A stretch of 64,000 bases of DNA from Azolla caroliniana (Eukaryota > Polypodiophyta): NCBI GenBank assembly GCA_043228905.1, contig JBHGNT010000003.1, forward strand, positions 14,136,001 through 14,200,000, written 5' to 3'. Numbering within the stretch: the stretch's first letter is position 1; every line of letters begins with the position of its first letter. The notes under the pieces are model-generated. The model had not been told where the DNA came from. It did no database searches and saw nothing but the letters and a program-made list of their open reading frames with translations. This document shows positions 43,061 to 54,982 of the stretch, one piece after another. A program made the translations under genes and the position numbers.

Positions 43061-45577
43061 ATGTATATGGGTTTATATATCCATCTATGAACATATGTCT
43101 TATCTCTATGTTCGCTTATGTTGCTCGTTGGACATCCGTATGATCAGATTGCGTGTGCTTCCTTCATGTTTCCGGACCTTTAATAATGCTTTTTTTCAGC
43201 CAAATGTATATATGTATAAGAGACCTATGCATCCATTCTTTGTGGGTTCTCACCTCACTCTCAAGTTTTCCCACTTTGTAACATAATGCGTTACAGAGCA
43301 GGAAACAATATATACTCTAATACGTTCTAGAGTATGGTAAAACTTGACTTTCTCGTAATACTTATTTTATTAGGATATTTTACTTACGATATGTATTACA
43401 AATGATGAAACTCGCACAATTGCTACTCATGTGATTTTTCTTACAAAATCTTTGTGAGAGTGGAGAAAGCATCATCTCCATGTATGTAATATATTGGCAA
43501 TGCATTTTAAAAAAAGTGAGACTTTAGTATTATGTCCATGTCACTAAAGCATTGTCGAGTCTCATTGACACAAGCTTATGCAAACTTTTTGTAAGTATAA
43601 ATTGGATTCCGTGAAAAAATCCACGTATTTTATCAATGTCAATACCTTAAAAAAGCTCAGACCATGATGAGCACAATAGAAGTATTTCAACCTGGCAACT
43701 TGAGGGTCACTTCAAAACTTGAGACAAGTGGTAGAATTACATCTCAAATACAAGCAACGAAGAAAGAGAATGCACCTTCTACTTCAAAAGTCCAATTATT
43801 TTGAAGTTCTAGTTGTTTATAAACATCTATGGATTAATTAATTGATTGTTATAAAGTTTGGTGGGATATGCTATGTAGTTTATGAGTCTCCAGTCTTCAC
43901 AAAGATTTGAGGTAATAAAGAGGGAGCATAATGATAACTTCGATCCTAGATGATGAGACACTCATGAATTTAGTATGCCCTGGGGCGATAATAGTTTGCT
44001 TTGTAGTCATCGACTTAGTGACACGTGCAAAAATAAATTTTACCACCCCCCCTCCTAATCAAAATTTACATCTCAACTCTTCCTCTAATTACTCTAAACT
44101 ATATAAATGACTTCTAAGAATGAATTTATTTATTTTTGTAAATCATTGTTCGTGCCATTGCTTGGATAAACCATTTACTCATGTAATGCTAGTGAAGAAT
44201 CTTCCTCTTTTAAGTTATTCGATACCATAGAATGGATTAAGGTCAGCTTCATTGCTCTCTCTCTCTCTCAACCTTTGCCTAAATGATACTTTACTTTTGG
44301 GTGGCACATAATTGATGCGTGGTTGATTTCAAGCGACTCCATGTATAACTTTTAAGCTTAAAAACAATACCACTATGATATATGACATTTCCATATGGCT
44401 ACAAATGATTCGATTTGGAACAACATTATCAAATTATGAAAATGAATTATAATGAGCTTATATGAAGCTAGAATAATATTTATTTATGAGAACAATAGGA
44501 AGCTAAATATGTACAACATTGACATTTGAGATATGTAAAGTGTGAAGAAGCGGTGCCTTTGAATACACTACACAAAGATGAAGCGCATTTGTGTGCACAC
44601 GACATCTTGTAATATGTTCACAAGGCTATATCCAACGTTATACAATATGATTCATATTTATATTCGAGAAACTGTAACCATAATTATGTGATTCATATTG
44701 GTTTATGTTTTTCATATGAAACTATTATAGCAATCACCATTTTACCATTTATCATCATAGAAAAGGTGGCACTGGCACTATATGCATGTGAATTGCTATG
44801 AAACCTTATTTTATCATGATAGATTCAACATAGTGTCATGCTAGGAGGATTGTATGGACAATAAAATGGAACAAAGGAACATACTTACATCCAAGCTAGA
44901 GAGAGACTGGGATGCAATTTATACATTTGCATTTTATTGCCTTAAACGCCATGAAGAAAAAACCATTCATGAGGAGGGGCAGGTCTTGGTGAGTTTTCCT
45001 AGCAACTTCAATTACATCCCAAAAATTGTGAATGTTGACACATTTGCATAGCATAATCGTTCATTCAAATATTTGGAGATGCCAAAGAAATTACGATTAA
45101 CGGATATTATATTAGTTTCATCACCCAACTTTGCAACGAAACATCAAATTACAAAGCTTTAATGATTTTTTATGAGATTTCAAAGCATCCAAGTTGGTTG
45201 CCATAGACTCTCATTTTGTTGATTCGTAACAAGTAATGAGCCAACAAATCACCTTTTCTATTATTTGATTTGCCAATCCAATATATCTTAACATTCATAA
45301 TTATCAATCTTTTGGAGATAGAACTTAACTCTTGATGCTTGTAACAAAGGCCTTGATAAGCCAACATGGTTAATTCGACACTTACATTGATTACTGAATT
45401 AGAGTACCAATTTGATCAAATCCCTAAATAAACCCATGTTGATACATTGATTAAGTATTTTAAGAAATCAAATTGAAGGAGTCATTTGAATCGGAAACCA
45501 GTTACAGTCATGGGCAAATTAGAGTCCTGAACTCTAAAGCATCATAAACTCTAATGTCCGAAGTGAAGCATCATAAA
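43061..45577. other. AT-rich intergenic DNA
   Basis: No convincing gene; the longest frame (44854-45051) has no recognisable features. A short (CT)n lies at about 44258. It may be the original host sequence into which COP3 inserted, since COP3's left target site is at its edge. Confidence 0.5.
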
Positions 45578-45582
45578 GTCTA

Positions 45583-45974
45583 TGTAAAAAGTAGCGTGCA
45601 GAAGCAGGTATGAAGACGGAACAGAAGGAAGGAAACTCAGGTTCAATGGAGAGCTTAAGCTTACGCAATATACGCGGGAGAGACAGAGAGAGTGAGAGAG
45701 AACACAAGAACTATATTCAACAATAATACTCAGTTTGTACATAAGATGTGCTCAGTGAACACTTTTATACAAGTCCTAGAAGGACTGACCGAAGTACTGA
45801 CAGTACTTCAATGCTCATCAAGAGCTCCTACACTAACTCCCAAATATATTCCTCATGGAATATCTTTCCTAACGACCTCCCGGTTTACGTACTCGGCCTA
45901 ACCGATCGGTCCCAACCGATCTGGTCCTCGGCTTCTTCAGCCGATCCGGCCGATGTTGAGCTTGTCTCTCAACA
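45583..45974 (-). repeat. COP3 3' LTR
   Basis: Plus strand TGTAAAAAGTAGCG to TCTCTCAACA. The polypurine tract TTGAGGGGGAG (minus strand) lies at 45975-45985. It holds a minus-strand TATAAAAGTG box. Confidence 0.92.
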
Positions 45975-45985
45975 CTCCCCCTCAA

Positions 45986-47048
45986 GCTCAACTCGAGGCT
46001 CTTCGGGATCCTCGGGCTCACAGCTCCGGTTCCTCCTGGCTTCACGCCTCGCTCGCGCTCCTCGACCTGTTCGACTCCGCGCGCTTCGACCCTTCCGGTC
46101 GGCTTGTATGCTCATGCGGCCCTTCTCAGCTCTTCTGCTGTTGCGGTGTTGATGCTTCTCCTGCTGCCTTTTCTTCTGCTTGGGCCTCAGTTGATTCAAC
46201 GTATCTGAATCAAACATCCGAACCGACTCGGCTACCTCCGATCGATTTTCGCTCTCGTCCGAGTTGGCTGTCTCCAACTCGTCTTCGGTCTTCTCGCCCT
46301 CGATGGCGTCATCTTCCCCATGCGTGGTTGGCTTCGGCTCTCTCCTTCGGTTGCTCCCCTTCTGTCCGCTTCCGAACTTTTCCGCGGGTCCGCCCTCGGT
46401 TTCTTCAGCCGATCCGAAGTAGAACTCGACAACCGACTCGGTGTCGCGGTCTCCGCTCATTTCTTGCTGCCTTGCTTGGTCGTTCGGGACTGTTCTCCCC
46501 CTCAAGTTCGGCACGTCAAGGTGACGCAATCCGAGCGCACCTGAGAATTGCCGCAACTTGTCCAGACCAAGAGGCTTGGTGAAGATGTCGGCAGCCTGCC
46601 GATCCGTCGGAACGTACTGAAGTTCGACTTCACCGGAAAGGACACGCTCACAGATGAAATGGTAGTGCACCTCAATGTGCTTGGTCCGTGCGTGGAAGAC
46701 AGGGTTCTTCGCGAGTTGGATGCTGCTGAGGTTGTGGCAGTAGATCGTCGTCGGATCTGACACCTCCTCTTGCAGGTCCGTAAGTAGCCGCTTCAACCAT
46801 ATGGCTTCGCATGTCGCGACAGCCGCTCCTCGGTACTCAGCTTCGGTGCTCGACAATGCAACTGTCGGCTGCTTCTTACTGCTCCATGCGATCGCGGCAC
46901 TCTCGAGGGAGAACGCGTATCCGGACGTGGATCGACGATTGGCGGCGTTGCCAGCCCAATCAACATCGGTGTAGCCGACTAACTGCGCGGCTGCACCGGT
47001 CCGATATAGCAGTCTGCGGTCCTTAGTGCCGCTTACGTACCGCAGTAC
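45986..47048 (-). pseudogene. COP3 RNase H and extended C-terminal tail
   Basis: From 47048 leftwards the end of RNase H is readable (GYTDVDWAGNAANRRSTSG, MSSTEAEYRGA, AKNPVFHARTKHIEVHYHFI, ADIFTKPLGLDKLR). The frame then continues past the usual end, through a second polypurine-like TTGAGGGGGAG at about 46495-46507. About 170 further charged, Glu/Arg/Lys-rich residues follow, running to the LTR. RNase H would remove the RNA template. The tail is an unexplained addition. Confidence 0.8.
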
Positions 47049-47052
47049 GCGT

Positions 47053-47772
47053 TGTCGTGCCTTTCGGCTCCGGATCGTTGCGTGAGTCAGGTGGGAACCG
47101 CCGAGGTTTTGGACTAGGAGGAAGAAAAATACAAATAATGCTAGTAAAGAATAGGTATAAAGAGTTATAAAATAAGAATCTTGTGAATCCCACGAGTTTA
47201 GTATATTTAGTCAATATTTAGGTAGTAAGAGAGAATTATTTTAGCAAATTCGTGAATCCCACGAATATTTTAGATTGATTGATCATTATAGAAAAAAAAT
47301 CAACAAAACTACAATGTGCTCCCCATCCTTATATAGTGATGGGAGAGACTTAGCATAGCTACATGCTTTTTTCTAATATGTTCATGCACACTAAATGTGC
47401 ATGTGATGCTTTTCTAATCCTTGCTTTTATTTGCTAAATATAGTGCTCATGCACGCTAGATGTGCATGAGTCACTTTTTAGTTGCTTGCGTTTTTCTATA
47501 AAATATTCACGCACTCTAAAAATGCATCATTTACCTTTTAATAAAGGTAGGCGCAAATAAAGCACTTATAGTTATTAAATCTATTTATAAAACACTAAAG
47601 ATAAGGTAGCATAATGGTAAAGTTGAGGTTTGGCTATGTGGAGGTATAGGGTTCAAATCTTGCCTTATGCACGTGATAAATATTTTGATATATTATTTAT
47701 TTATTTATATGTATCTAAAATCGAATATATTATTTTATGGTTTTCACGTAGTGTGTGGAATACACTACGACA
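47053..47772 (-). mobile_element. C1: solo LTR of a gypsy family with 4-bp target duplication
   Basis: 720 bp, TGTCGTGCCTTTCGG to CACTACGACA, flanked by GCGT (47049-47052 and 47773-47776). COP3 RT/RNase H sequence joins across it. Near its left end GGAACCGCCGAGGTTTTGG-like sequence resembles the GYP-D LTR. A plus-strand tRNA-like module (A-box TAGCATAATGG, B-box GGTTCAAATCT) lies at about 47607-47670. Confidence 0.88.
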
Positions 47773-48246
47773 GCGTTGCGCACACTGAAGGTGCTCCTCG
47801 GTAGGTCGCGCCATGAACTGACTGATCACCCCGACCGGATAACTGAGGTCGGGTCGGGTGATGGTCAAGTATATGAGGCTTCCGACAATTTGTCGGAACC
47901 TCGTCGGGTCGCATTCCTTTCCCGTATCGGGACGAAGCTTGACGGTTCTGTCCAGAGGAGTCGAGACGGACTTACAGTCGGCCATCCCGAATTTGAAGAG
48001 CATACTCAGCACGTAGTGACGTTGGCTGATCAATATGCCTTCGGGGGTACAGATCACTTCGATCCCGAGGAAGTAATGAAGGTCCCCCAGATCCTTCATG
48101 TCGAACGATGCCGCAAGCTGGAGCTTCACGCGGTCGATTTCACCGAGTTCAGCACCGGTGATGACCAAGTCATCAACATATAGTAAAATACTAACCGGTC
48201 CGAGTCGACCTTTTCGGATGAACAGGGAAGAGTCCGCTTTTGATGT
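47773..48246 (-). pseudogene. COP3 reverse transcriptase, C-terminal part
   Basis: It contains KADSSLFIRKG, the catalytic VSILLYVDDLVITGA, MKDLGDLHYFLGIEV and the thumb (LIYLTITRPDLSYPVGVISQ). It is continuous with 53252-53760 after removal of GYP-B. Confidence 0.88.
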
Positions 48247-49003
48247 TGTCGTGAAGAATTTCGGCCAGAGGCGGAAACCGAGAACATTGGCTACATCGGT
48301 AGGGTGCAACGTGTGTACGCACCCATGTACGTTTAGTTTGAATATCGAGGGCGCCTTTATGGCACCGAAGAGTAGTCAAGTCGGGACAGACGATCCCATG
48401 TAAGTCGGGATTTATCCCACATTGTAACGCATCCCTCTCCTTGTTCTATAAAAGGAAGGGAACGCCCTTTGTGAAAGGGTTGCCCATTTTGCATTAGAGG
48501 CTATACCGTTAGGTTTAGAGATTTTCTTCTTCTTCTTCTCCCCCTTCGTGTTCGCTTAGGGTTTGCTTCAGCTCATCTCCTGCGCAAGACCCCGCTCGGC
48601 GCAACGAGCCCGTGAGCTCCCCGACCGACGGCTTGGCAGCTGACGACTATTGTAACCTACCTTGGTCCGGCTCGAAGCCGGGAATGTATTCTTCTGTTTA
48701 TATATATATATTTGCGTCTGTCTGCATATTCGCGTCTCTGTCGGTGTCGGGTGCTTCCCCTTTTCTGCGTTTCCTGTACATAAGGGCGTGAGTCGTGTCG
48801 GCATGTGTGTGTATGTGCGTGTGTGTGCGTGAGTCGGTGTTAAGCGCACGCTCCCTCTCTTTCTCTCTCTCCCTTCGGTCGCTTCCGGTGTTCTTCTGGG
48901 GTCCCCGGAAACGGTGAAGCACGACTTCCTATGCTCTGTCACTCCCTGGTCCAAGACCCCCGTGGTCCCGCCTTTCTCCACGCACGCGCGTAACAACGCG
49001 ACA
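48247..49003 (+). repeat. GYP-B 5' LTR
   Basis: TGTCGTGAAGAATTTCGG to AACAACGCGACA. A TATA box TTCTATAAAAGGAAGG lies at 48444-48459. It differs from the right copy at roughly 30 positions, almost all transitions. A plus-strand PBS candidate TGGTGAACCCGACGTG follows at 49008-49023; the matching tRNA was not identified. Confidence 0.9.
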
Positions 49004-49040
49004 TATTTGGTGAACCCGACGTGAAAGGCGGCAAGGGAGG

Positions 49041-50431
49041 ATGGAGTCGGAAGACGACGACCTCGCGGAGATGGTGGCCGAAGTGGTATTGGAGTCGGCA
49101 CAAGTGGTGATGAGGCGAGAAGCAGCGCAACAAGCGGTTGAGCGAGTGGTCGAAAGAGTCGGTCGTTTCAACGGGGACAAAGTCCCATCTTACATGGAAG
49201 CTTACAATGTGGAAATGAGGAGCGTGGCGTAGACGAGGCGTTGAGGCTGGAGTTCTTTTGTCGGGTCGTAGCTGTCCGGATGCATGCGGAAATAAAGGAG
49301 CTCCATGAGGCTCATAGTTCGTGGGAGGCCTTCGAAGAGGCGCTCCTGAAGGCATACGGAGGACGGCTGAAGAGCCGGGGACGGCACGACTTCGACCAGT
49401 GGGTAGCAACGGCAAAGACCCACCGAGGCGCTGCCAAGGCGTTTCGAGAGTTCGAGCGGCGGCTTGCTCGGCTCCCGGAGCGGGAACAAGGTTTGGTGGG
49501 GGCGGACAAGGTCCTTTTGTTCGTCAGGTCGATCGACCGAGCGGAACGGGAGGCCATTGGGATTGAGCTCGAAGACGATGATGGAGCGAATGGGCTTACG
49601 GAGGACTGGTCGAAGGTCAGAAGGGTGTGCCAACGGCTAGACAACGAGCGAGCCGAGAAGGCTAAGAGGAAGGTATGCGACGGCGTGCCATCACAGCGGG
49701 AAGAGGTCGAACGGCAAAGAGAGTCGGCAAGGGTTGGCGTTGGGGCCAGGATTGCGGAGGCGTACGCAGCTCTCGAGGCGATGCTCGAGGAAGAGGAAAG
49801 ACGGGGGCCGCAAGCCGAGACTGAGAAGGCGGACTTGCCCCACGCGACGGCGGAAGATCGGTATGTCGGTACCACGGGGGAGGGTGCGGAACGAAACACC
49901 CTCTCGACTTGCGGAGAAAGAACGACCAAGGACGAGGCCGAGATACAGATCGTGGAACCGGCACGTTGGGACCAGCAGTTTCGGGCGTGTCAGCCCGAGA
50001 TCCCAGTCATTGGAGAAGCAAGCCCAGACGGGGCTTGCGCGATCGGTAAGAAGACGACCGCCGACCACAAAGAGTCGGTGGCTACGGACAAGGCCGTAAA
50101 ACGGACGGGCGATTCTTTGTGTCTTCCCACACTTGCTCCCGGGACGATGGCAATCGGGCCCGAGTGCCCACGTGAGTCCCAAGCGGAGGAAGGCGGCGGC
50201 GAAAGGCCAAGAATCACTGGCAAGACGATACGGGGAAGGAGCGGACGAAAGACCACGGACCCAATTCCGGAGAACTCGGCCTTCGGGCCCGTATGCCCAT
50301 GTAAGACCAAGGAGATGGATGGCGGTACCGAGGAGTCCTGGCACGATGCCAGCGAAGAAGGATGGGAAACGGCCTGTGAGGAGGCCGAGGACGGAAGCGG
50401 CACGAGGAAATCGGCATTCCGTTACGGGTAG
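49041..50431 (+). pseudogene. GYP-B gag, one frameshift near 49220
   Basis: It starts MESEDDDLAEM at 49041. The phrase VGRFNGDKVPSYMEAYNVEM is a retrotransposon-gag start. After a frameshift near 49220 the frame 49241-50431 continues with EALRLEFFCRVV, SWEAFEEALLKAYGG and ARLPEREQGLVGADKVLLFV, the capsid-like part. After about residue 180 it becomes a repetitive charged region with duplicated modules (YVGTTGEGAERN here and again after 50780). There is no zinc knuckle and no protease. Confidence 0.75.
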
Positions 50432-52469
50432 AGCGTGATCCGGTCGTGGATTGTTCGATCGGGGCCGGATTCGGCATGAAAGTGCCGAAACGGAAGAGGG
50501 TGCGGGACGAGCCGCCCTCTTTTACATGGGGAGAAAGACCGACCAGGCGAAGGTCGAGATTTGGAACGGGAATGAAAGCCGGTCCTATGGGATTCCTTAC
50601 ATTGATTCGGCCTCTGGCGTGAGTGCCGGCGTGAGTCCTATAAGAGAGATCGGTGGTGACAGGAGAACGGGACTCGGCAATCCGGAGGAAGACGAACGAA
50701 CCCGAGCGAGAACCGGGCGGAGCGAACTCCCGGATGACCATTCCGGGAGGGAGGAAGAGAGCTGGCCTACGAAGAGGCCGAGGACACGGTACGTCGGTAC
50801 CACGGGAGAGGATGCGGAACAAAACGCCTTCTCGGCATGCGGAGAAGGACGACCCGGGACAGGGTCGGGAAGACAAATCAGAGGTCTAAGGAGGATCCTC
50901 CACACTTCGGCAGTCGGCAACGCGGTCGACGTAAGACCAAGATACTGACGGTGGCGGCGAGGTGACGAAGGCAAAGGGGCTACGGATGGGCAGTCTACGG
51001 AGGATCCTTCACACCGGTTCTAGAGACTTCGGCGGTCGGCAACGCGGTCGACGTAAGACCAAGATACTAACGGTGGCGGCGAGGTGACGAAGGCAAGGGC
51101 GGAACGGAGTCCGGTCCTACGGGATCCCCACACTTAACCAGAGACTCCGGCAGTTCGGCCAACGTGGCAACATGAGACCGAGAGAGAAGGTTGGTGGCGG
51201 CGGGAAACGGGACCCGACTAAGCGGAAGACACAAGGAGAGTTCGGGAGGGACTCAAACAGAAGACACCCGAATTACGGCAGACATAGAAACGGAGTCCGG
51301 TCCTATGGGACCCTCACACCGATCCGGAGACCACGGCTGATCAGCCGACGGGGCGATGTAAGACCGATGGAGAAGGACGATGGCGGCAGGGAATGGGACC
51401 CGACGACATGAGATTTCGGAAGGAGCTGGTAGGGGCAAACACGGGGAGGTGCGTCAGGCCGGAAAGGCACACCTTGGACAGAACAAGGGTCTCGCAAGTG
51501 GCCATCGCGGGCCGGATCGAAGCGTGACTACGGGACGGTGTTCGCCGCGGGCGGGGCCGAACGAAGGAAGCGGAAGACGGCACAAGGGAGGTGCCGGGAA
51601 TGAGGTGACAAGTGCCTAGTGGACTGCACAGAGTCGGAGTCAGGGGATGGCAAGAGAGGCCGGAGGAGGATCCTCCACACTCACTTCGTAGATCTCGGTA
51701 GCTCCGTCGAAGTAGCGAAGACTGACACGGCAAGCCGGGATGACAAGCTGGTGGGGGCGAGGGGACGACGGCAAGCGGAAGGCTCAGGACCTATCGCGGC
51801 AGCACAAAGACGGGAAGGGCCAAGCGGGCTACTACGGGGTGTTCCTCGGATGCAAAGGACACCGGTATGTGGGTGAGCGGCGATGCACGATCTGGCCGGA
51901 AAGGGGGCCGACAAGGAGTGCAACACACGTAGTGCCAAACAACGGACAAGGGTATGCGGCACACAGAGGTGCCGGAGCAGAAAGGCGAGCGCGGAGATAG
52001 GTTGCGCGGTTCGGAGGTAGCGCGGAGAAGGCCGGAAAGGGGATCCTCCACACCGTTCCGGAGACCATGGCGGTTCAAGCCGACGCGGCGATGTAAGACC
52101 ATGGAGAAGGAAGGTGGCGGCGAGAGGACGAGGGCAACGCGAAACGACATGGGACGGCAATCAGGACGACGCGAATGATCAACGGAGGCCAAGCGGGCCA
52201 CTACGGGCATGCCTCAAGCGGAGGACATCGGGCATACGACGGAGCGGGGCGTTCATACGGCCGAACAAGGGCCAGCGGAAGTACGCGTAATACGGAGATC
52301 GCGGCCGAGGACCCATCGACGGGATGAACGAGCTACGAGGAGGTAAGCGCAAAGGGAGAATCGAGGCCGACGGGTCAAACCGGCAGCGAGTCGGGATGCG
52401 GATCACGGAAGACCGGTTTCTCACCGGCCGAAATCTCTCACCCTTCAATCAGACTTGGCACATACTAGT
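50432..52469 (+). repeat. GYP-B internal repeat-rich region replacing pol
   Basis: Degenerate modules containing GGATCCTCCACAC and CGACGTAAGACCAAGATA recur near 50893, 51006, 51125, 51308, 51671 and 52044; spacing is irregular (about 110-370 bp). It also contains a second copy of the gag-tail module (50784-50870). No RT, integrase or RNase H motif on either strand; the frames here are repeat by-products. Confidence 0.7.
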
Positions 52470-52494
52470 GGATGTGCGGTTAGGTGGGGGCGGA

Positions 52495-53251
52495 TGTCGT
52501 GAAGAATTTCGGCCAGAGGCGGAAACCGGGAACATTGGCTACATCGGCAGGGTGCAACGTGTGTACGCACCCATGTACGTTTAGTGTGAATATCGAGGGC
52601 GCCTTTATGGCGCCGAAGAGTAGTCAAGTCGGGACAGACGATCCCATGTAAGTCGGGATTTATCCCACATTGTAACGCATCCCTCTCCTTGTTCTATAAA
52701 AGGAAGGGAACGCCCTTTGTGAAAGGGTTGCCCATTTTGCATTAGAGGGTATACCGTTAGGTTTAGAGATTTTCTTCTTCTTCTCCTCCCCCTTCGTGTT
52801 CGCTTAGGGTTTGCTTTAGCTCATCTCCTGCGCAAGACCCCGCTCGGCGTGACGAGCCCGTGAGCTCCCCGACCGGTGGCTTGGTAGTTGACGACTATTG
52901 TAACCTACCTTGGTCCAGCTCGAAGCCGGGAATGTATTCTTCTGTTTATATATACACATTTGCGTCTGTTTGCATATTCACATCTCTGTCAGTGTCGGGT
53001 GCTTCCCCTTTTCTGCGTTTCTTGTACATAAGGGCGTGAGTCGTGTCGGCATGTGTGTGTATGTGTGTGTGTGTGCGTGAGTCAGTGTTAAGCGCGCGCT
53101 CCCTCTCTTTCTCTCTCTCCCTTCGGTTGCTTCTGGTGTTCTTCTGGGGTCCCCGGAAACGGTGAAGCACGACTTCCTACGCTCCGTCACTCCTTGGTCC
53201 AAGACCCCCGTGGTCCCGCCTTTCTCCACGCACGCGCGTAACAACGCAACA
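52495..53251 (+). repeat. GYP-B 3' LTR
   Basis: Copy of 48247-49003, with its terminal CGACA decayed to CAACA. Confidence 0.9.
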
Positions 53252-54279
53252 ACGTGACAAAGCCCATCCGACGCAGTTGTTGCGTGATCTTCGCGTTCCA
53301 AGCACGCGGGGCTTGCTTCAGTCTGTAAAGGGACTTCTTCAGTTGGCATACTACCGAGGAGTTCGTTCCAGAGTGAAATCCGGGAGGCTGTACCATGTAC
53401 ACCTGTTCCGCAAGGTCACCTTGCAGGAATGCATTCTTTACATCCATCTGATGTAGGTGCCACCCCTTCGCCACAGCTACTGCGAGCAAAACACGGACGA
53501 TCGTCATTTTCGCGACCGGCGCAAAAGTCTCATCGTAGTCCATGCCGTGTTTCTGCGCATAACCCTTTGCCACTAGCCAAGCCTTGTACCGGTTGACCGA
53601 GCCATCAGTGTTGTACTTGACCTTGTACACCCACCTACACCCGATCGGTTTTACCCCTGTTGGTGCGTCAACCAGGTCCCAGGTCTCGTTCTCCGCTAAT
53701 GCTTGCATCTCCTCCTCCATCGCGGCGCGCCAATTCGCGTCTTTAGCCGCTTCTGCCTAGCTCTCCGGCTCACGCACTTCCGCTACACGGGTCATGTACG
53801 CATAATGATGCGCCATGTACTCGTTGTATCCGAACCGCAAGACAGGGTTCTTCTGGCGGGTAGACCGGCGTAATCTCACATTAGCTGATGTCGAGGCCTT
53901 CTCGGTCGACACGGTCTTCACCTTTAAAGACCCGTCACCGGTTCCCACAGAGTCAGACTCGCGTCGGTCTGACTCGTTCCTATCCGTGCTGGAATCTGAC
54001 ACCTTCTTCTTCCCTTTCTCTTTGCGCGTAAGCCGTCTCCTCGGCTTCCTGCGCGGGGAATGCACAGCCGAGTCTCCACGACTCGCCGGCTCTTCATTAG
54101 ACTGGTCGTACCGACTTAGTCGTCCAATTGGTCCACTTAACCGGAGTGAAATCGGACTCTCTTCGCGGGTCTCGATTTCGGGCTCATCCGGAGGCATCTC
54201 GGCCTCGCTGACCTCATCGTCAGAGCTCGGATTGGAGTCGGGGGCAGGTACCAGGACGCGGACTCGTCAAACACAACGT
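53252..54279 (-). pseudogene. COP3 RT N-terminal part and integrase-RT linker
   Basis: 53252-53720 encodes the copia RT start ([76 protein letters not shown]). 53757-54197 is a Ser/Arg-rich linker, with a stop (TAG) between them near 53757. GYP-B cuts it at its left end and C2 at its right. Confidence 0.88.
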
Positions 54280-54982
54280 TGTCGTGCCTTTCGGCTCCGG
54301 ATCGTTACGTGAGTCGGGTGGGAACCACCGAGGTTTTTGACTAGGAGGAAGAGGAATACAAATTAAGGCTAGTTATGAATAGTAGAAAGAGAAGTAAGAT
54401 AGCAATCTCGTGAATCCCACGAGTTTAGTGTATTTTAAACCATATTTAGATTATAAGAGTAATTTAGATGGCAAAATTCGTGAATCCCACGAATATATTA
54501 GATTGATCAATCCTTGTATATTAATCAACAACCTTATACATATTTCTCTCCTCCTTATATAAAGATGGAAGAGGCTAAACATGGCTTCATGCTTTTTCAC
54601 AAAAGTGTCCATGCACACTAAATGTGCATGTGATGGTTTGTTATTTCCTAAGTATAGGGCTCATGCACGCTAGATGTGCATGAGTCACTTTCAATGTCAC
54701 GTGTAAATAAAATATTCACACCCTAAAGAATACATGATTTTTACCTTTTAATAAAGGTATGTGTAAATAAAGGTCTTATATGTATTAAATCTATATGTAT
54801 AACATTAAAGATAAGTTATTACAATGGTAAAGTTGAAGTTTATCTACGTGGAGGTGTAGGGTTTGAATCTTGCCCTATGCACATGATAAATATTTTGATA
54901 TATTATTTATTTATTTATATGTATCTAAAATCGAATACATTATTTTATGGTTTTCACGTAGTGTGTGGAATACACTACGACA
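54280..54982 (-). mobile_element. C2: second solo LTR of the C family
   Basis: 703 bp, with ends TGTCGTGCC...CTACGACA as in C1, flanked by ACGT (54276-54279 and 54983-54986). It lies between COP3 integrase and RT. Its tRNA-like module (about 54810-54875) is more decayed than in C1. Confidence 0.88.

Larger units (their letters stand above)
48247..53251 (+). mobile_element. GYP-B: gag-only, non-autonomous gypsy-type element
   Basis: LTRs of 757 bp (48247-49003 and 52495-53251), a PBS, one gag-like reading frame, about 2 kb of repeat-rich sequence without pol, and a polypurine tract GGTTAGGTGGGGGCGGA just before 52495. The target duplication is ACGT on the right and ATGT on the left (one transition), in the RT of COP3. 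LTR ends and polypurine tract match GYP-E, its probable autonomous relative. Confidence 0.9.

Noticed and set aside
44854-45051. Small gene in the AT-rich intergenic region
   Set aside because: 65 codons, no recognisable motif or splice context, and the size expected by chance.
49312-52210. Many overlapping frames on both strands in GYP-B
   Set aside because: GC-rich repeats leave several phases open; only the plus-strand gag has recognisable capsid motifs.
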